Source: an uncultured Bacteroidales bacterium
GTDB taxonomy: Bacteria; Bacteroidota; Bacteroidia; Bacteroidales; UBA932
Direction of reading: 5' to 3'
Assembly: GCA_900316955.1 (NCBI GenBank)
Contig: ONEX01000002.1
Coordinates: 62,001 to 126,000 of the forward strand
DNA length: 64,000 nucleotides
The notes beneath the pieces are model-generated. The model did no database searches and had not been told where the DNA came from. It saw only the letters and a program-made list of their open reading frames with translations. Positions 1 to 9,769 of this stretch are shown in pieces (the stretch's first letter is position 1; each line of letters begins with the position of its first letter). The translations under genes were made by a program, and so were the position numbers.

Positions 1-2
1 TC

Positions 3-1007
3 TGGGACACCAGGGCCTCCGACCTGAGCGTCCCGAAGCAGACGCCGGCGGGCCGCGACGTTCTCACGCCCTTCGTCAAGGAGGCGCGCAAGCGGGGGCT
101 GAAACTGGGCCTCTACTATTCCCTGCTGGACTGGTCGCACCCGGACTATCCAAATTTCACCAAGGATGAAACCCGCTACGCCATCGCGGACGATCCGGCC
201 CGATGGCAGCGTTTCGTGGACTTCGACAAGGCGCAGCTCACCGAGCTCTCCAAGGCCTACAAGCCGGACCTCTTCTGGTTCGACGGCGACTGGGAGCAGA
301 GCGCCGAGACCTGGCACGCGCCCGAGATCATCGACCTCCTCGCCTCCTACAACAAGAACGTCATCGTGAACTCCCGCATCCAGGGATACGGCGACTACGG
401 CACCCCGGAACAGGGCGTCCCGACCGTCCGGCCCGAGGACCGCTACTGGGAGCTGTGCTACACCATCAACGACTCCTGGGGCTTCCAGCACACGGACCTC
501 AACTTCAAGACCCCGCAGATGGTCCTGAAAACCTTCGTGGACTGCCTGTCCATGGGCGGGAACCTCCTGCTGGACATCGGCCCCCGCGCGGACGGGACCA
601 TCCCGGAGGAGCAGGTCGCCGTCCTGAAGGAGCTGGGCCGATGGACCCGGAAGCATAAAGAGGCCATCTACGGCACCCGGGCGGGCATTCCCGCCGGCTT
701 CGCGCCCGGCTACACCACCCTGAACCAGGCAGGCGACATCCTGTACGTGTACCTCCCCTACCGCCCCAACGGCGCCGTGGAGGTCAAGGGCATCATGAAC
801 CAGGTCCAGCGCGTCTGGGTGGTCGGGAGCGGGAACATGCTCAACTACAAGGTCTATAACAAGGTCTATTGGAACGACATCCCCGGCCTGCTGGAGATCG
901 ACGTTCCCGAGCAGGCGCTGGACCCGGGCATCACGGTCCTCGCCATCCTGCTGGACGGCCCCGTAAAGCTGTACAAGGGCGCCGGCCAGGTCATCACCGC
1001 CAATTAA
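3..1007 (+). CDS. Alpha-L-fucosidase, GH29 (5' truncated)
   Basis: The reading frame is open from the first base of the window, so the N-terminus and any signal peptide lie outside; 334 residues are visible. GH29 enzymes remove alpha-linked L-fucose by a retaining mechanism. Family signatures seen are LYYSLLDWSHPDY near the start and FWFDGDWE, whose first Asp matches the usual GH29 nucleophile position. The stretch GGNLLLDIGPRADGTIP is also characteristic of GH29. A C-terminal beta-rich segment follows. The stop lies 7 bp before the PNGase F-like gene, so the two are probably cotranscribed; fucose is common on N-glycan cores and antennae, which suits that partner. Family assignment is secure; linkage specificity cannot be read from the sequence. 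Confidence 0.93.
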   Translation, partial: WDTRASDLSVPKQTPAGRDVLTPFVKEARKRGLKLGLYYSLLDWSHPDYPNFTKDETRYAIADDPARWQRFVDFDKAQLTELSKAYKPDLFWFDGDWEQSAETWHAPEIIDLLASYNKNVIVNSRIQGYGDYGTPEQGVPTVRPEDRYWELCYTINDSWGFQHTDLNFKTPQMVLKTFVDCLSMGGNLLLDIGPRADGTIPEEQVAVLKELGRWTRKHKEAIYGTRAGIPAGFAPGYTTLNQAGDILYVYLPYRPNGAVEVKGIMNQVQRVWVVGSGNMLNYKVYNKVYWNDIPGLLEIDVPEQALDPGITVLAILLDGPVKLYKGAGQVITAN

Positions 1008-1014
1008 TGACACT

Positions 1015-2265
1015 ATGCGCAAATACCTGATCCTCAGCCTTGCCGCCGTCCTGGTCGCCGCCTCCTGCACCCGGACCTACCGCGCCATCGGCGACACGCA
1101 TCTCACCGTGTTCGACCACGCCCACGTCCAGTTCCTGCCGGACAGCCTGGGCGCCTTCACCGACGCCGATGCGGACGGCATCGTCCATCTCACCAACGGC
1201 CGGATCATCCTCAAGAAGATCCAGCTGCCCGACTACAAGCGGAAGGTGAACGTCCGCCTCACCGTCCGCGTGGAATCCGACGGCGACCGCTGGGACAAGT
1301 CCGGCTCGGTGTTCGTCATTCCTGCGAACGGACCGAAGGTGAACATCCTGTCCGTCGCCAAGGGCGAAGCCGCCTGGCCGGAGGTCGATTCCACCCGCTA
1401 CGAGAAGCTCGTCGGCACAGTCCCCGGGCCCGACTTCGTGCCCACGGTGGAACTGATGCGCTTCATGACGCCTTTCGGCGTGGGCTACTACAGCCGCCGC
1501 GACACCTCCACCTACGCTTCCCGGAAGCCCGTCTATATCGACGAATGGGCACCCGAGGCACGCTGGGAGGCCGATATCACCGACCTCTACCCGCTCCTGC
1601 AGGGCGAGGCCTGGGTGGGCGTCTTCATCGACACCTGGACCGCCGAAGGCTATCTGGCCAGTGTCGATATCGACGTGAAAGAAGACGAATGCCCGTACGA
1701 GCCCATCCCCCGCGGGCACGTCACCCCGCTCGTGAACACGGTCTATTACGTCGGCCAGGAATATCCCGACATCTTCGCCCGGAAGGACCTGACGGTGGAT
1801 TTCGAACTCCCCCGCTTCGCTTCCAAGGCCTCCCTGCGGTACATCGTGACGGGCCACGGCGGCCATAGCGAGGGCGACGAGTTCACGAAACAGCGGAATC
1901 TCGTCTCCGTGGACGGAACGCCGGTCCTCGATTTCATCCCCTGGCGCACGGACTGCTCGTCCTTCCGCCTCTACAACCCGACCTCCGGCATCTGGTACCT
2001 CCGCAACGGCCAGCCGGTCGTCACGCGGCGGGACGGCCCCCGCACGCCGCTGAGCCCGGACGACGTCATCCGCGAGATCGCGTCCTCCGACCTCTCCCGC
2101 TCCGGCTGGTGCCCCGGCTCCCAGGCCGAACCGTATGACGCCCCGCTCGGCGAACTGGCCGCGGGCATGCACCGCCTCACCATCAGCATCCCGAACGCGC
2201 AGCCCATCGACGGGGACAAGATGAACCACTGGCTCGTTTCCGCCTACCTGGTGTGGGAGGAATAG
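1015..2265 (+). CDS. PNGase F-like peptide:N-glycosidase lipoprotein
   Basis: 416 aa. The N-terminus is a lipoprotein signal ending in VAASC, so the enzyme is probably anchored in the outer membrane or periplasm. The body resembles PNGase F, which hydrolyses the Asn-GlcNAc amide bond and frees whole N-glycans. Visible family-like segments are GDRWDKSGSVFV near residue 90, where one catalytic acid is expected, GHGGHSEGDEFTKQRN near 280, and the C-terminal WCPGSQAEPYDAPLG and HWLVSAYL. Two beta-sandwich domains would be expected. It follows a GH29 fucosidase by 7 bp, implying joint attack on fucosylated glycoproteins. Assignment rests on motif memory; an alignment to flavobacterial PNGase F would confirm the acidic residues. 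Confidence 0.85.
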   Translation: MRKYLILSLAAVLVAASCTRTYRAIGDTHLTVFDHAHVQFLPDSLGAFTDADADGIVHLTNGRIILKKIQLPDYKRKVNVRLTVRVESDGDRWDKSGSVFVIPANGPKVNILSVAKGEAAWPEVDSTRYEKLVGTVPGPDFVPTVELMRFMTPFGVGYYSRRDTSTYASRKPVYIDEWAPEARWEADITDLYPLLQGEAWVGVFIDTWTAEGYLASVDIDVKEDECPYEPIPRGHVTPLVNTVYYVGQEYPDIFARKDLTVDFELPRFASKASLRYIVTGHGGHSEGDEFTKQRNLVSVDGTPVLDFIPWRTDCSSFRLYNPTSGIWYLRNGQPVVTRRDGPRTPLSPDDVIREIASSDLSRSGWCPGSQAEPYDAPLGELAAGMHRLTISIPNAQPIDGDKMNHWLVSAYLVWEE

Positions 2266-2289
2266 TTTTTGCACGGATAACCGATTGAC

Positions 2290-2430
2290 ATGAAAAACCT
2301 CAAGGAATACAGGGAACCGGCGCTCCGCGTCGTGGAAATCCGGTTCGAACAGGCCTTGCTCCAGACATCCGGGTGGGACAGGGCCGATGACGGCTATGAC
2401 CCGGGCATCGACCTTGGAGACCTGGACTGA
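2290..2430 (+). CDS. Small peptide gene upstream of lipoprotein (46 aa)
   Basis: Starts MKNLKEYREPALRVVEIRF and ends in an acidic tail, DPGIDLGDLD. There is no signal peptide or membrane segment, so it should stay cytoplasmic unless processed. It ends 4 bp before the ATG of a fimbrillin-like lipoprotein, suggesting translational coupling. Two other genes in this window (9770-9907 and 60602-60802) align with it without gaps over about 23 residues: Tyr, three residues later Pro, nine residues later Phe, then Glu or Asp, then Leu, followed by a variable acidic tail. Each precedes a lipoprotein of the same type. Similar short proteins are widespread in Bacteroidales, but I know of no assigned function. 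Confidence 0.72.
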   Translation: MKNLKEYREPALRVVEIRFEQALLQTSGWDRADDGYDPGIDLGDLD

Positions 2431-2434
2431 CGCC

Positions 2435-4954
2435 ATGAGAAAGCTGTTGATTGCGGCCGCCGCGGCGGTCCTCGCCCTCTCTTTCGTGGGCTGTAAGAAA
2501 ACTCCTGAGACGCCCGTCACGAGCCTGACCTTCACGGCCGGACGCCCCGCTGTCGAGACCCGCACCGGCTGGACCGGCGAAACCATCGAATGGACCGCCG
2601 GTGACGCCGTCAGCATGGCCTACAGCGTGAGCGGCGTATGGGTGGGAGAAAACCTGTATAATTCCAAACCCCTTGCCCAGGGCGGTCCCACGGCGCAGTT
2701 CACCGTGCCCGGGAACTTCCCGCAGGGCCTCGTCGGCGCCCATCACTTCTTCGCCGTCTATCCTGCGGTCACAGATACGGATTTCAGCGACGCGCCGGAC
2801 GTGTTCACCGCCGTCCCGGAGATCCAGACCCCGACGGCTGCCTCCTTCGATCCGAAGGCCGACATCCTCGTCGGCGACTCCGTCGAGGACTATCGCAGCC
2901 TCCCCGACTATCCCGTCCCCCTGAAATGGACCCGCCTCACCGCCCACGCCGACATCACCCTCAAGAACCTACCGCTGGCGCCGGGCGAGAACATCCAGGA
3001 CATCGTCCTCCTCGGTCAGAGCGACGCCGAACTGACCGGTGACATCGCCATCGACTTGGCCTGCCCGGAGGGTTACGGCACGGACGGCGTCCCCCGCGTG
3101 ACCATCCTGCCAGACAACCTGTCCTTCGACGCTTCAGGCAATCTCCGCTTCTGGATCAGCATCTTCCCGGAAACCCTGACGGAACTCACCGTGACCGTTG
3201 AGACCGACCAGGCCACCTACCGCAAGACCTTCACCGGCATCGAAAAGACTTTCCGGCAAAACACTCGCAACATCCTGGGTGTCAACATGGCCGATGCGAC
3301 CAAGATCCCGCTCACCCCTGTCGGCGAGAACTATGTGAAAGTGACAAGCGCGCCGGCGGATTGGGCGGGTAATTATCTCATTGTGTATGAAGCCGATAAG
3401 CTGGTATTAAGTTCCGTAGATAACGCAAAGGGCAGCGGATTTGGAACCGCAGTTACCATCACTGACGGGAAGATTTCCTATGAGGCATACAAGGCCTGCA
3501 ATATCCGGATTGAGAAGGACGGAAACGGCTATACGATGAAGATCGGAGATCTCTATCTGGGCTTGGACGCTTCGGCCAATAAATTGAATTCCAACACATC
3601 CGTCTTGGGAGATGGCTACCGCTGGGCTTTCTCCGTGAGCAATGGCGAAACGGAGGCCAAGAACCTCGCTTATTCGACGCGTATCCTGCGCTACAATACG
3701 AGTGCAAATGTTTTCCGCTGTTACACGAGCGGCCAAGAACCCGTCCAGTTCTACAAACTTGACGGCGAACTGCCCGGCGGTGGTGGCGGGACTACACCCG
3801 CCACACCTACGGTGACCACGGGCGGATTCTCTTCCGTCACGCAAACGGAGGCTACGCTGTCCGCCACCTACACCGGGACGCCTACCTACGGCGGTTTCGA
3901 GTGGGGGCTTTCCGCGGATAACTTGTCCCAAACCCAGAGTATTCAGGCTTCTTATCTGAATAACGGCGCCTTCCAGTCGTCTCTTAACGGGCTCAGTCCC
4001 GGCCATACCTACTATTACCGCGCGTACATCGCGGTGCTGGAAAACGGCTCTTACAAGTTCTATTACGGCGAGGTTAAGAGCTTTACTACGGCTGCTGGCG
4101 AGATCATCATCGGCGGCGACCAGCCAGGTTGGTACGAGACGCCGATGATGAACATCACCCACAGCGGCTCGTACATGTACAACACCTCCGATCCCACGCA
4201 GTTTTATGCCATCCACATGTGTGCAGGTGGCGAGAAGGGTCCCAACGGAAAGACCGCCCGCAGCTATACGGTCTGCTATAGCGCTGAGTATCACTGCCCT
4301 GTGTGGGTAGCCGCCCCGCTGCACAGCATGTATAAAGGCAATTCTGGCAGGACAGAAGCCTATGGACAAGACGCAGATATTCCTGCCAACATCCAATATA
4401 CTTCCAAGTCTACCGGCGGAGGCTGCAACAAAGGACATATGCTTGGGTCCAGCGACCGGAGCAGTACCAAGGCAACCAACCGTGACGTATACCTATACCC
4501 TAACATCGCCCCGCAGTTGAGCAGTTTCAACACTGGAGGAGGCGGATGGAACATCCTCGAAGATTTCGTAGATTCGCAAGTGTGCTCCGACACACTGTAT
4601 TCTGTCATCGGCTGCTATTTTGAAACATTTACCGACGGTTATAACTTTACCGTCAGCCCGGCTACGATATCCTTTGGCGGACGCAATGATGTCGTTCGTC
4701 CCACCATGTTCTATTATGTCCTCCTTCGTACAAAGAGCGGAAACTCTAAGAAAGCGCTGAAGGATTGCTCTGCCGATGAGCTGAAATGCGCGGCCTTTGT
4801 CAGAGCACATACAAACAGCCTGAAAGGCCAGAAGGTCACCGCCCGCGAGCTCATGTCCGTCGCGGATCTGGAGCGCATCACCGGCGTCACCTACTTCCCG
4901 AATGTGCCGAACGCCCCGAAGAATTCCTTCAAGGCGTCCGATTGGGGGTTGTAA
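2435..4954 (+). CDS. Fimbrillin-like lipoprotein with C-terminal NS-type endonuclease
   Basis: 839 aa from the ATG at 2435; the frame extends further upstream, but this start gives a clean lipoprotein signal with lipobox SFVGC. An N-terminal fimbrillin/Mfa-like beta region (about 25-290) is followed by a second beta domain (about 300-440), a GGGGG linker, an Fn3-like domain and a DNA/RNA non-specific endonuclease domain (about 560-839). The nuclease keeps the beta-beta-alpha-metal layout: NKGHMLGSSDR supplies the general-base His, and NIAPQ with WNILEDF supplies the metal Asn and Glu. The usual DRGH reads NKGH here. Probably a surface nuclease for nucleic-acid scavenging. It is a paralogue of the convergent gene pair at 4964-9745; the stop codons are 9 bp apart. 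Confidence 0.85.
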   Translation: MRKLLIAAAAAVLALSFVGCKKTPETPVTSLTFTAGRPAVETRTGWTGETIEWTAGDAVSMAYSVSGVWVGENLYNSKPLAQGGPTAQFTVPGNFPQGLVGAHHFFAVYPAVTDTDFSDAPDVFTAVPEIQTPTAASFDPKADILVGDSVEDYRSLPDYPVPLKWTRLTAHADITLKNLPLAPGENIQDIVLLGQSDAELTGDIAIDLACPEGYGTDGVPRVTILPDNLSFDASGNLRFWISIFPETLTELTVTVETDQATYRKTFTGIEKTFRQNTRNILGVNMADATKIPLTPVGENYVKVTSAPADWAGNYLIVYEADKLVLSSVDNAKGSGFGTAVTITDGKISYEAYKACNIRIEKDGNGYTMKIGDLYLGLDASANKLNSNTSVLGDGYRWAFSVSNGETEAKNLAYSTRILRYNTSANVFRCYTSGQEPVQFYKLDGELPGGGGGTTPATPTVTTGGFSSVTQTEATLSATYTGTPTYGGFEWGLSADNLSQTQSIQASYLNNGAFQSSLNGLSPGHTYYYRAYIAVLENGSYKFYYGEVKSFTTAAGEIIIGGDQPGWYETPMMNITHSGSYMYNTSDPTQFYAIHMCAGGEKGPNGKTARSYTVCYSAEYHCPVWVAAPLHSMYKGNSGRTEAYGQDADIPANIQYTSKSTGGGCNKGHMLGSSDRSSTKATNRDVYLYPNIAPQLSSFNTGGGGWNILEDFVDSQVCSDTLYSVIGCYFETFTDGYNFTVSPATISFGGRNDVVRPTMFYYVLLRTKSGNSKKALKDCSADELKCAAFVRAHTNSLKGQKVTARELMSVADLERITGVTYFPNVPNAPKNSFKASDWGL

Positions 4955-4963
4955 AGGGTCAAT

Positions 4964-6112
4964 CTAGAAATCTCGGAACGTATTCCAGTTCGTGTTCTGT
5001 TCCGCCGTCGTTTCTACCGACGGCGGTAGGTTCGCGAAGAAATTGAAGCCGGTCATCTGTTCGATGTAATCGACACTCTTGGCGTAAAGCGTGTAGCTAT
5101 CTTTGCCGTGGTCTTCGTGCGTGAACCAGAAGCCGATGGCGGAGGCTGCCGTCACCTGCCCGCCGCTGCGGCGGACCTTCAGGATCACCTTGTAGTAATA
5201 ATTCGGGATGGGGACGACCTTGCTGTCGTTGGAACTGTTCACGAACGTCTTCACCGTCTCGCTTCCGCCCACGGTCTGATAGACAGGGCCGGTCACGACG
5301 TATACGGAGTCGGTGGACTGCATGACGGTCCGGACGGCCGTTTCCAGATTCTGCCAGATTCCCTGGTTGAACGCAGCCAACTGCGGCGTGCTGTTGGTCC
5401 AGTAAAACGTCTGTTCCTGCATACCGCTCACGCCGTTGCGGTCGGCATTGGGGATCTGGTGCCCTCGGTCATAGGTGACCCCGTCCACGGAAGGATAAGC
5501 CTTGTAGCAGCTCGTCTGCTTGGAGGCAGGGATCAAGGGGTTGTTCACCCAGGTTCCACCGCTGCCGCTGCCCCGGTGGGCGCTGCACAGCACATAGGCC
5601 GTCCACAGGGACGCGTATCGGGAAGGATCGTACAGGATGGAATAGTCGCGGGTGTCCTTGCCGTTCATCTCGGCCCGGGTGGTCACCAAATACCGGCTGC
5701 CCAGCGAGGCGGGCGACTCAGGCAGTTCCAGCCAGCCCTTGTTGATGGTGGCGACGGTCGATGGAGACAGCGTCTTGAACGACTTCACCCCACCATAGAC
5801 CTCCTGGTAAGTACCGTCCACCAGCACCTCCATGAAGGCGACATAGTAGTAAGTCTTGTTCTCGTCCAGGCTGCCCAGGGTCGCGGTGAAGGAGCCGCTG
5901 CCGTAGTTAAGCAGCGTCTGGCTGTAAACCTGCGTGCCGGAATTGACCAGCGTGTTGAGATTGGAGGAGGTTCCATAGTAGAAACCCGCCCCCTGATAGG
6001 ACTTTACCCCGGAATACGTAGCGGACAGGGTTGCCCCTGTCGCGCTTACGTTATTCGCGGATCCGGTCGTGACTGTGGGCTCTTCACCCCCGGCGCCGCC
6101 GCCGGATTCCCC
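4964..6112 (-). pseudogene. Detached NS-type endonuclease tail (after in-frame TGA)
   Basis: 382 codons that continue, in the same frame, directly after the TGA that ends the neighbouring 1210-aa lipoprotein. Reading on from the stop gives a GGGAGG linker, an Fn3-like domain and a complete endonuclease with YDRGHQIPNADR and NSTPQLAAFNQGIWQNLE, so the catalytic His, Asn and Glu are intact. The order matches the 839-aa paralogue at 2435-4954, which has no stop at the equivalent place. The first ATG, at 5833, falls inside the Fn3-like domain and is not a natural start. Likely explanations are a recent nonsense mutation, a sequence error or stop readthrough. Undamaged coding over 1.1 kb argues against an old pseudogene. 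Confidence 0.8.
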
Positions 6113-9100
6113 TCATTTCTTGACGAAGAAGGAGAAGGTCTGGCCTGCGATATTCGATGCGATGTTACCTTCAGACAGTTTATAGCCGCGCCAGTCAGTC
6201 GCATTATAGACGCCGATATATCTGTCAGCCTCACTGTCATTGACATTCAGATATCCGTTCGTCGAATCCAGCTTGACCACCTTGTTTGCACCCGTTCCGA
6301 CACGGAGACCGGAATTGGACTTGGTCGTATACAACCAAGTCTCCCCATCCTCCATCGTAAAGTTATAACCGCCATCGACCACCTTCAAAGTGAAGACGAT
6401 GTTCGACTCGGGATTCGAAATCGTACCGTTGGTCACCGTGACGGAAACCGCCAACGGGGAACCCGTGGTGCCCTTGTCATTACTCATGGCATAGGAAGCG
6501 CCGTCGGCATTCGTGGAGACCAGGATGAACTGGGTGCCGTCGGCAATGTCGGCGAGCGCCTTCGCTTCCCAGGTGCCGCCCAGGCCCGAAGGCTTTTCGG
6601 CAACCGTGACCGTGCAATACCGCTCGGCGGCCGTATAGACGCCTTCGCTGGCAGCGATGCGGGCATAGACTTTCACGGAACCTTCGGCAACGCCGGTCAC
6701 GACGCCGCTTGCATCGACCGTCGCGATCGCCGTATCTTCGCTCTCGTAAGTGATGGGCGCACCGGGCACATTGGAGGTGGCGTTCAGGTTATACGTCTCG
6801 CCGACATAGACCAGGGCGCTGCCGGTCATCGTGATGACCGTGGTCGTCACGACAGGATCGTCCGGATCTTTGGGGAAAGTGCCTTCACCGGTGTACACCA
6901 CCTTGACCGCCGTAATCTTGACCTGGCCGTTGGCACCCGTTCCGGAATTGCCGACCGTATAGGTCACGCTCGATCCGGAAACCGTATATTCCTTACCACT
7001 GGCAATGGTCGCGTTCCCCGCGTCAAGAAGGACGCCGTTGTTCGACGTGCCGAATGTCAGTGTGACGGACTTCAGCGAGCAACCCTCCGCAACAGAGACA
7101 GTCACGTCGCCACCCTTGTTCTGGTATAAGCGCCATTCGCGGTTTTCACCCCAGAATGAACCGCAGTTCGGTTCGCCGGAGGTGGACATACGGACGGAAT
7201 CACTCAACTTGAGGACTTTGTACACGGTCACGTCCGATCCGGCCGAGACCTTGCACTCGTGCGCCGACACATATTCGGCCATTGTCATCGACAGCGTGTG
7301 ATTGTCGCTCACGGCAACCGTTATCTCGTACGTGTCCTGCTTGGTCACCTCTCCCTCGGTATAGGAGACCGTCACGGTCTTGGTGCCGGCGGTGGTCATA
7401 TCAGGGGAGGAGGCCTTGGCGGAAGCGGTCACGTCCTTGGTGCTGCCGTCTTCGTAGGTGGCGGTAACCGTGCCGTCGAAGACGAAGGTGTCACCGACGA
7501 AGAACTCCGTCGTCTTCGGAGTGACCGCGATGGAAGCGAGTTTCGAGGCAGGGGCGGCCTCGCCGGAGTACGTCACCGTCAGGCCCTTGATCCGGCGCTG
7601 GCCGGTCGTCCCGCCGATGGTGAAGGTCACGGAAGCGGCCTCACCCGTCCAGGTACCCTCCTCGTAAGTCGCCACATCGGTCGTGATGGGATTGGAGCCG
7701 TCGCCGGAACCGAATTCGAGGACGATCGACTTGATGGTCATTCCCGCCGCCCGGGTAGCGGGGACGGTAACGGTCATCGAATTGTCCCCATACATCCGGA
7801 CTGCGGTGCCGGACGTGTAATACTTAGGTCCATTCCCGTTGGTCCCCTTGTCAAAAGTCATGGTAACACCGTTGATGGTCACCGGCGCTTCCGTCAAGTC
7901 CTTTGCATTCTCATATCCCTGCTTCGAGAAATCGACGGTAACCGTGGTTTCGCCCGCAGGGGAAGCCTTGGCCTGGATGATGGTCACCTCGATCTCATCC
8001 TCGACACCCGTGGCCGTAGTCCGGAGTAACACGGTGTATTCCTTGGGGTTCTCCGTATCGGTATTGGCATCGAAGGTGACGGTAACCGTCCCCTCACCGT
8101 TTCCGCTGGCAGGATCCACGGACTTGATATTGTCATCGGGAACCACCGTCCAATCCACATTGCCGGTCACCTGGATCTGCGCCGAGGTGGCGGTCGCATC
8201 CACACTGATCTGCCTTTCGGTTACGTCGAAGACGTTCGCGCCAGCCGCGATGACGATATCTTCCTGGGCCCAGACGCCGAACTGGTTGGCATTGTAATAG
8301 CCGGGATGGCCGGTAATGTCATACTGGCCGGCCGTGATGGTCAGTCCGTTCTTCTGGTCACGAAGAGTCAGGGAGGCGTCACCGTCGGTCATGGTCGTGC
8401 TGCGGTTCTCAAATGCCCCGGCAACGGTCACACCCGTGAGCTTCACACGGACACTCATATAGCGGTCATAATCGGCAAGGAGTTCCGCAAGCGTCATGCT
8501 GACGGGTGCGGGAGCCGTACCGGAAGTCTTTTCAAAACCAGCCAGGGAAGTGATTTCCTTCAAGCCGTTATAGATATAGCCCTTACCGGAAACAACGCCG
8601 TTGAGCACATCGCCGGCCTTAAGGCCATGGCCGCTCTTGTAATAAAGGATACCGCCCGTCTCATCCTGGATGAAAGCATTGCTGCCGGATACGAAGGAAA
8701 CGACAGCGCCGGAAAGCTGGCCGGTAAACTCGCTGGGGTTGGAATTGCTGGTAGAAGTGATCGCCGTCTTGATGTCGGCAACGGTGATCGTCGGAACCAC
8801 GGTGCCGGAGGAGTAGCTGACATTCAAGTGCTTGATTGTACCGGCCTTGAATTCGACGCTCCCGGTGAGAGTAAGCTCCTTATCCAGGACACCGGCACTG
8901 GTCGTGATCTTGAGGGAGAGCTTGTCTCCGGAAGCGGCAGTGAAAGGCTTGATTCCCATGTAAACCGTGGCGGATTCCCCGACAGCCAGTTCGGCAGGGT
9001 TCGTCACCGTAACGACCGCCGTGGCGGAGACCTGATCGGAATAAGGAGCCAGCGTAACGGGCTCTTTCTCGAAGCTGATGAAGAAATTACCGACAATCGG

Positions 9101-9745
9101 CTCGGGAGCCGTGAATTCGACCTGGGAAATCTTGATCGGGCTGCCGGAATCGTTCTTGATGGTTACGGCGGCTACGGACGCGACATGCTTCATCGCGATG
9201 GTGGGCGTCTCATTGGCCGGGATGTTCTTGGCCAATCCGTACAGCGGGAAGCAGGCGGAAGAGGAACCGCCGGCCAGATGCGCCTTGCTGTCGTATCCGG
9301 CCTGAACCTGGGCCCGGTCGGAACGGCCGCCGATGTAGGTACGGCCATCCTCCGTATTCACCGGAGACTTAAGGTAGGAGTTGAACGGATACAGGACGTA
9401 CCAGTCATAGGACTTTCCTTCCTCCAGGTTGCCGCCCATCAGCGTGCCCTGGAAAACGCCGTTCTCCACATCGGAGATGGTGTACGGATAGGATTTGTCG
9501 TCCTCCTCCACATACGGAGTGTCGTTCTTGTAGTCCGTCGTGCCGGCTTCGGCATGGAAAAGGGAAATCTTGTCATTATCCGCCCACTTGGTGTTCATCC
9601 CGTCATTGACGGTACGCGTCTGGGCTTCAGAGAGGACAATCTCGAACGGCGCCGCATCGAGACCTTTGATGTCGGCCTCCTTGTTACAACCGACAAAAGC
9701 AAGGGTGGCAGCTGCCAGACCCGCAAAGAAAAGGGCTTTTTTCAT
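6113..9745 (-). CDS. Large multidomain surface lipoprotein, truncated before its nuclease domain
   Basis: 1210 aa with lipobox AFVGC. In order: fimbrillin-like region (about 25-310), an OB-fold-like domain of the type found in Bacteroidetes nucleases (FIQDETGGILYY, about 320-480), a BACON domain (about 495-580), a beta-sandwich (about 590-720), a Big_3-like Ig domain (LASIAVTPKTTEFFVGD, about 725-805), a second beta-sandwich, a Big_2 domain (TMTGSALVYVGETYNL, about 965-1045) and a last beta domain shared with the paralogue at 2435-4954. The protein stops at SFFVKK, exactly where the paralogue enters its glycine linker. Gene order on the minus strand is peptide (9770-9907), this gene, severed nuclease. 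It probably formed a nearly 1600-aa surface nuclease. Confidence 0.85.
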   Translation of the reverse strand: MKKALFFAGLAAATLAFVGCNKEADIKGLDAAPFEIVLSEAQTRTVNDGMNTKWADNDKISLFHAEAGTTDYKNDTPYVEEDDKSYPYTISDVENGVFQGTLMGGNLEEGKSYDWYVLYPFNSYLKSPVNTEDGRTYIGGRSDRAQVQAGYDSKAHLAGGSSSACFPLYGLAKNIPANETPTIAMKHVASVAAVTIKNDSGSPIKISQVEFTAPEPIVGNFFISFEKEPVTLAPYSDQVSATAVVTVTNPAELAVGESATVYMGIKPFTAASGDKLSLKITTSAGVLDKELTLTGSVEFKAGTIKHLNVSYSSGTVVPTITVADIKTAITSTSNSNPSEFTGQLSGAVVSFVSGSNAFIQDETGGILYYKSGHGLKAGDVLNGVVSGKGYIYNGLKEITSLAGFEKTSGTAPAPVSMTLAELLADYDRYMSVRVKLTGVTVAGAFENRSTTMTDGDASLTLRDQKNGLTITAGQYDITGHPGYYNANQFGVWAQEDIVIAAGANVFDVTERQISVDATATSAQIQVTGNVDWTVVPDDNIKSVDPASGNGEGTVTVTFDANTDTENPKEYTVLLRTTATGVEDEIEVTIIQAKASPAGETTVTVDFSKQGYENAKDLTEAPVTINGVTMTFDKGTNGNGPKYYTSGTAVRMYGDNSMTVTVPATRAAGMTIKSIVLEFGSGDGSNPITTDVATYEEGTWTGEAASVTFTIGGTTGQRRIKGLTVTYSGEAAPASKLASIAVTPKTTEFFVGDTFVFDGTVTATYEDGSTKDVTASAKASSPDMTTAGTKTVTVSYTEGEVTKQDTYEITVAVSDNHTLSMTMAEYVSAHECKVSAGSDVTVYKVLKLSDSVRMSTSGEPNCGSFWGENREWRLYQNKGGDVTVSVAEGCSLKSVTLTFGTSNNGVLLDAGNATIASGKEYTVSGSSVTYTVGNSGTGANGQVKITAVKVVYTGEGTFPKDPDDPVVTTTVITMTGSALVYVGETYNLNATSNVPGAPITYESEDTAIATVDASGVVTGVAEGSVKVYARIAASEGVYTAAERYCTVTVAEKPSGLGGTWEAKALADIADGTQFILVSTNADGASYAMSNDKGTTGSPLAVSVTVTNGTISNPESNIVFTLKVVDGGYNFTMEDGETWLYTTKSNSGLRVGTGANKVVKLDSTNGYLNVNDSEADRYIGVYNATDWRGYKLSEGNIASNIAGQTFSFFVKK

Positions 9746-9769
9746 AGCTTTGCTTCTTTAAGGGTTGGC

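Noticed and set aside
994..2616. Long minus-strand frame opposite the PNGase F-like gene
   Set aside because: Composition is typical of an antisense frame in GC-rich DNA; the plus strand has clear protein families.
5108..7129. Long plus-strand frame opposite the nuclease and lipoprotein
   Set aside because: No domain likeness, low-complexity residues, opposite to strong minus-strand coding.
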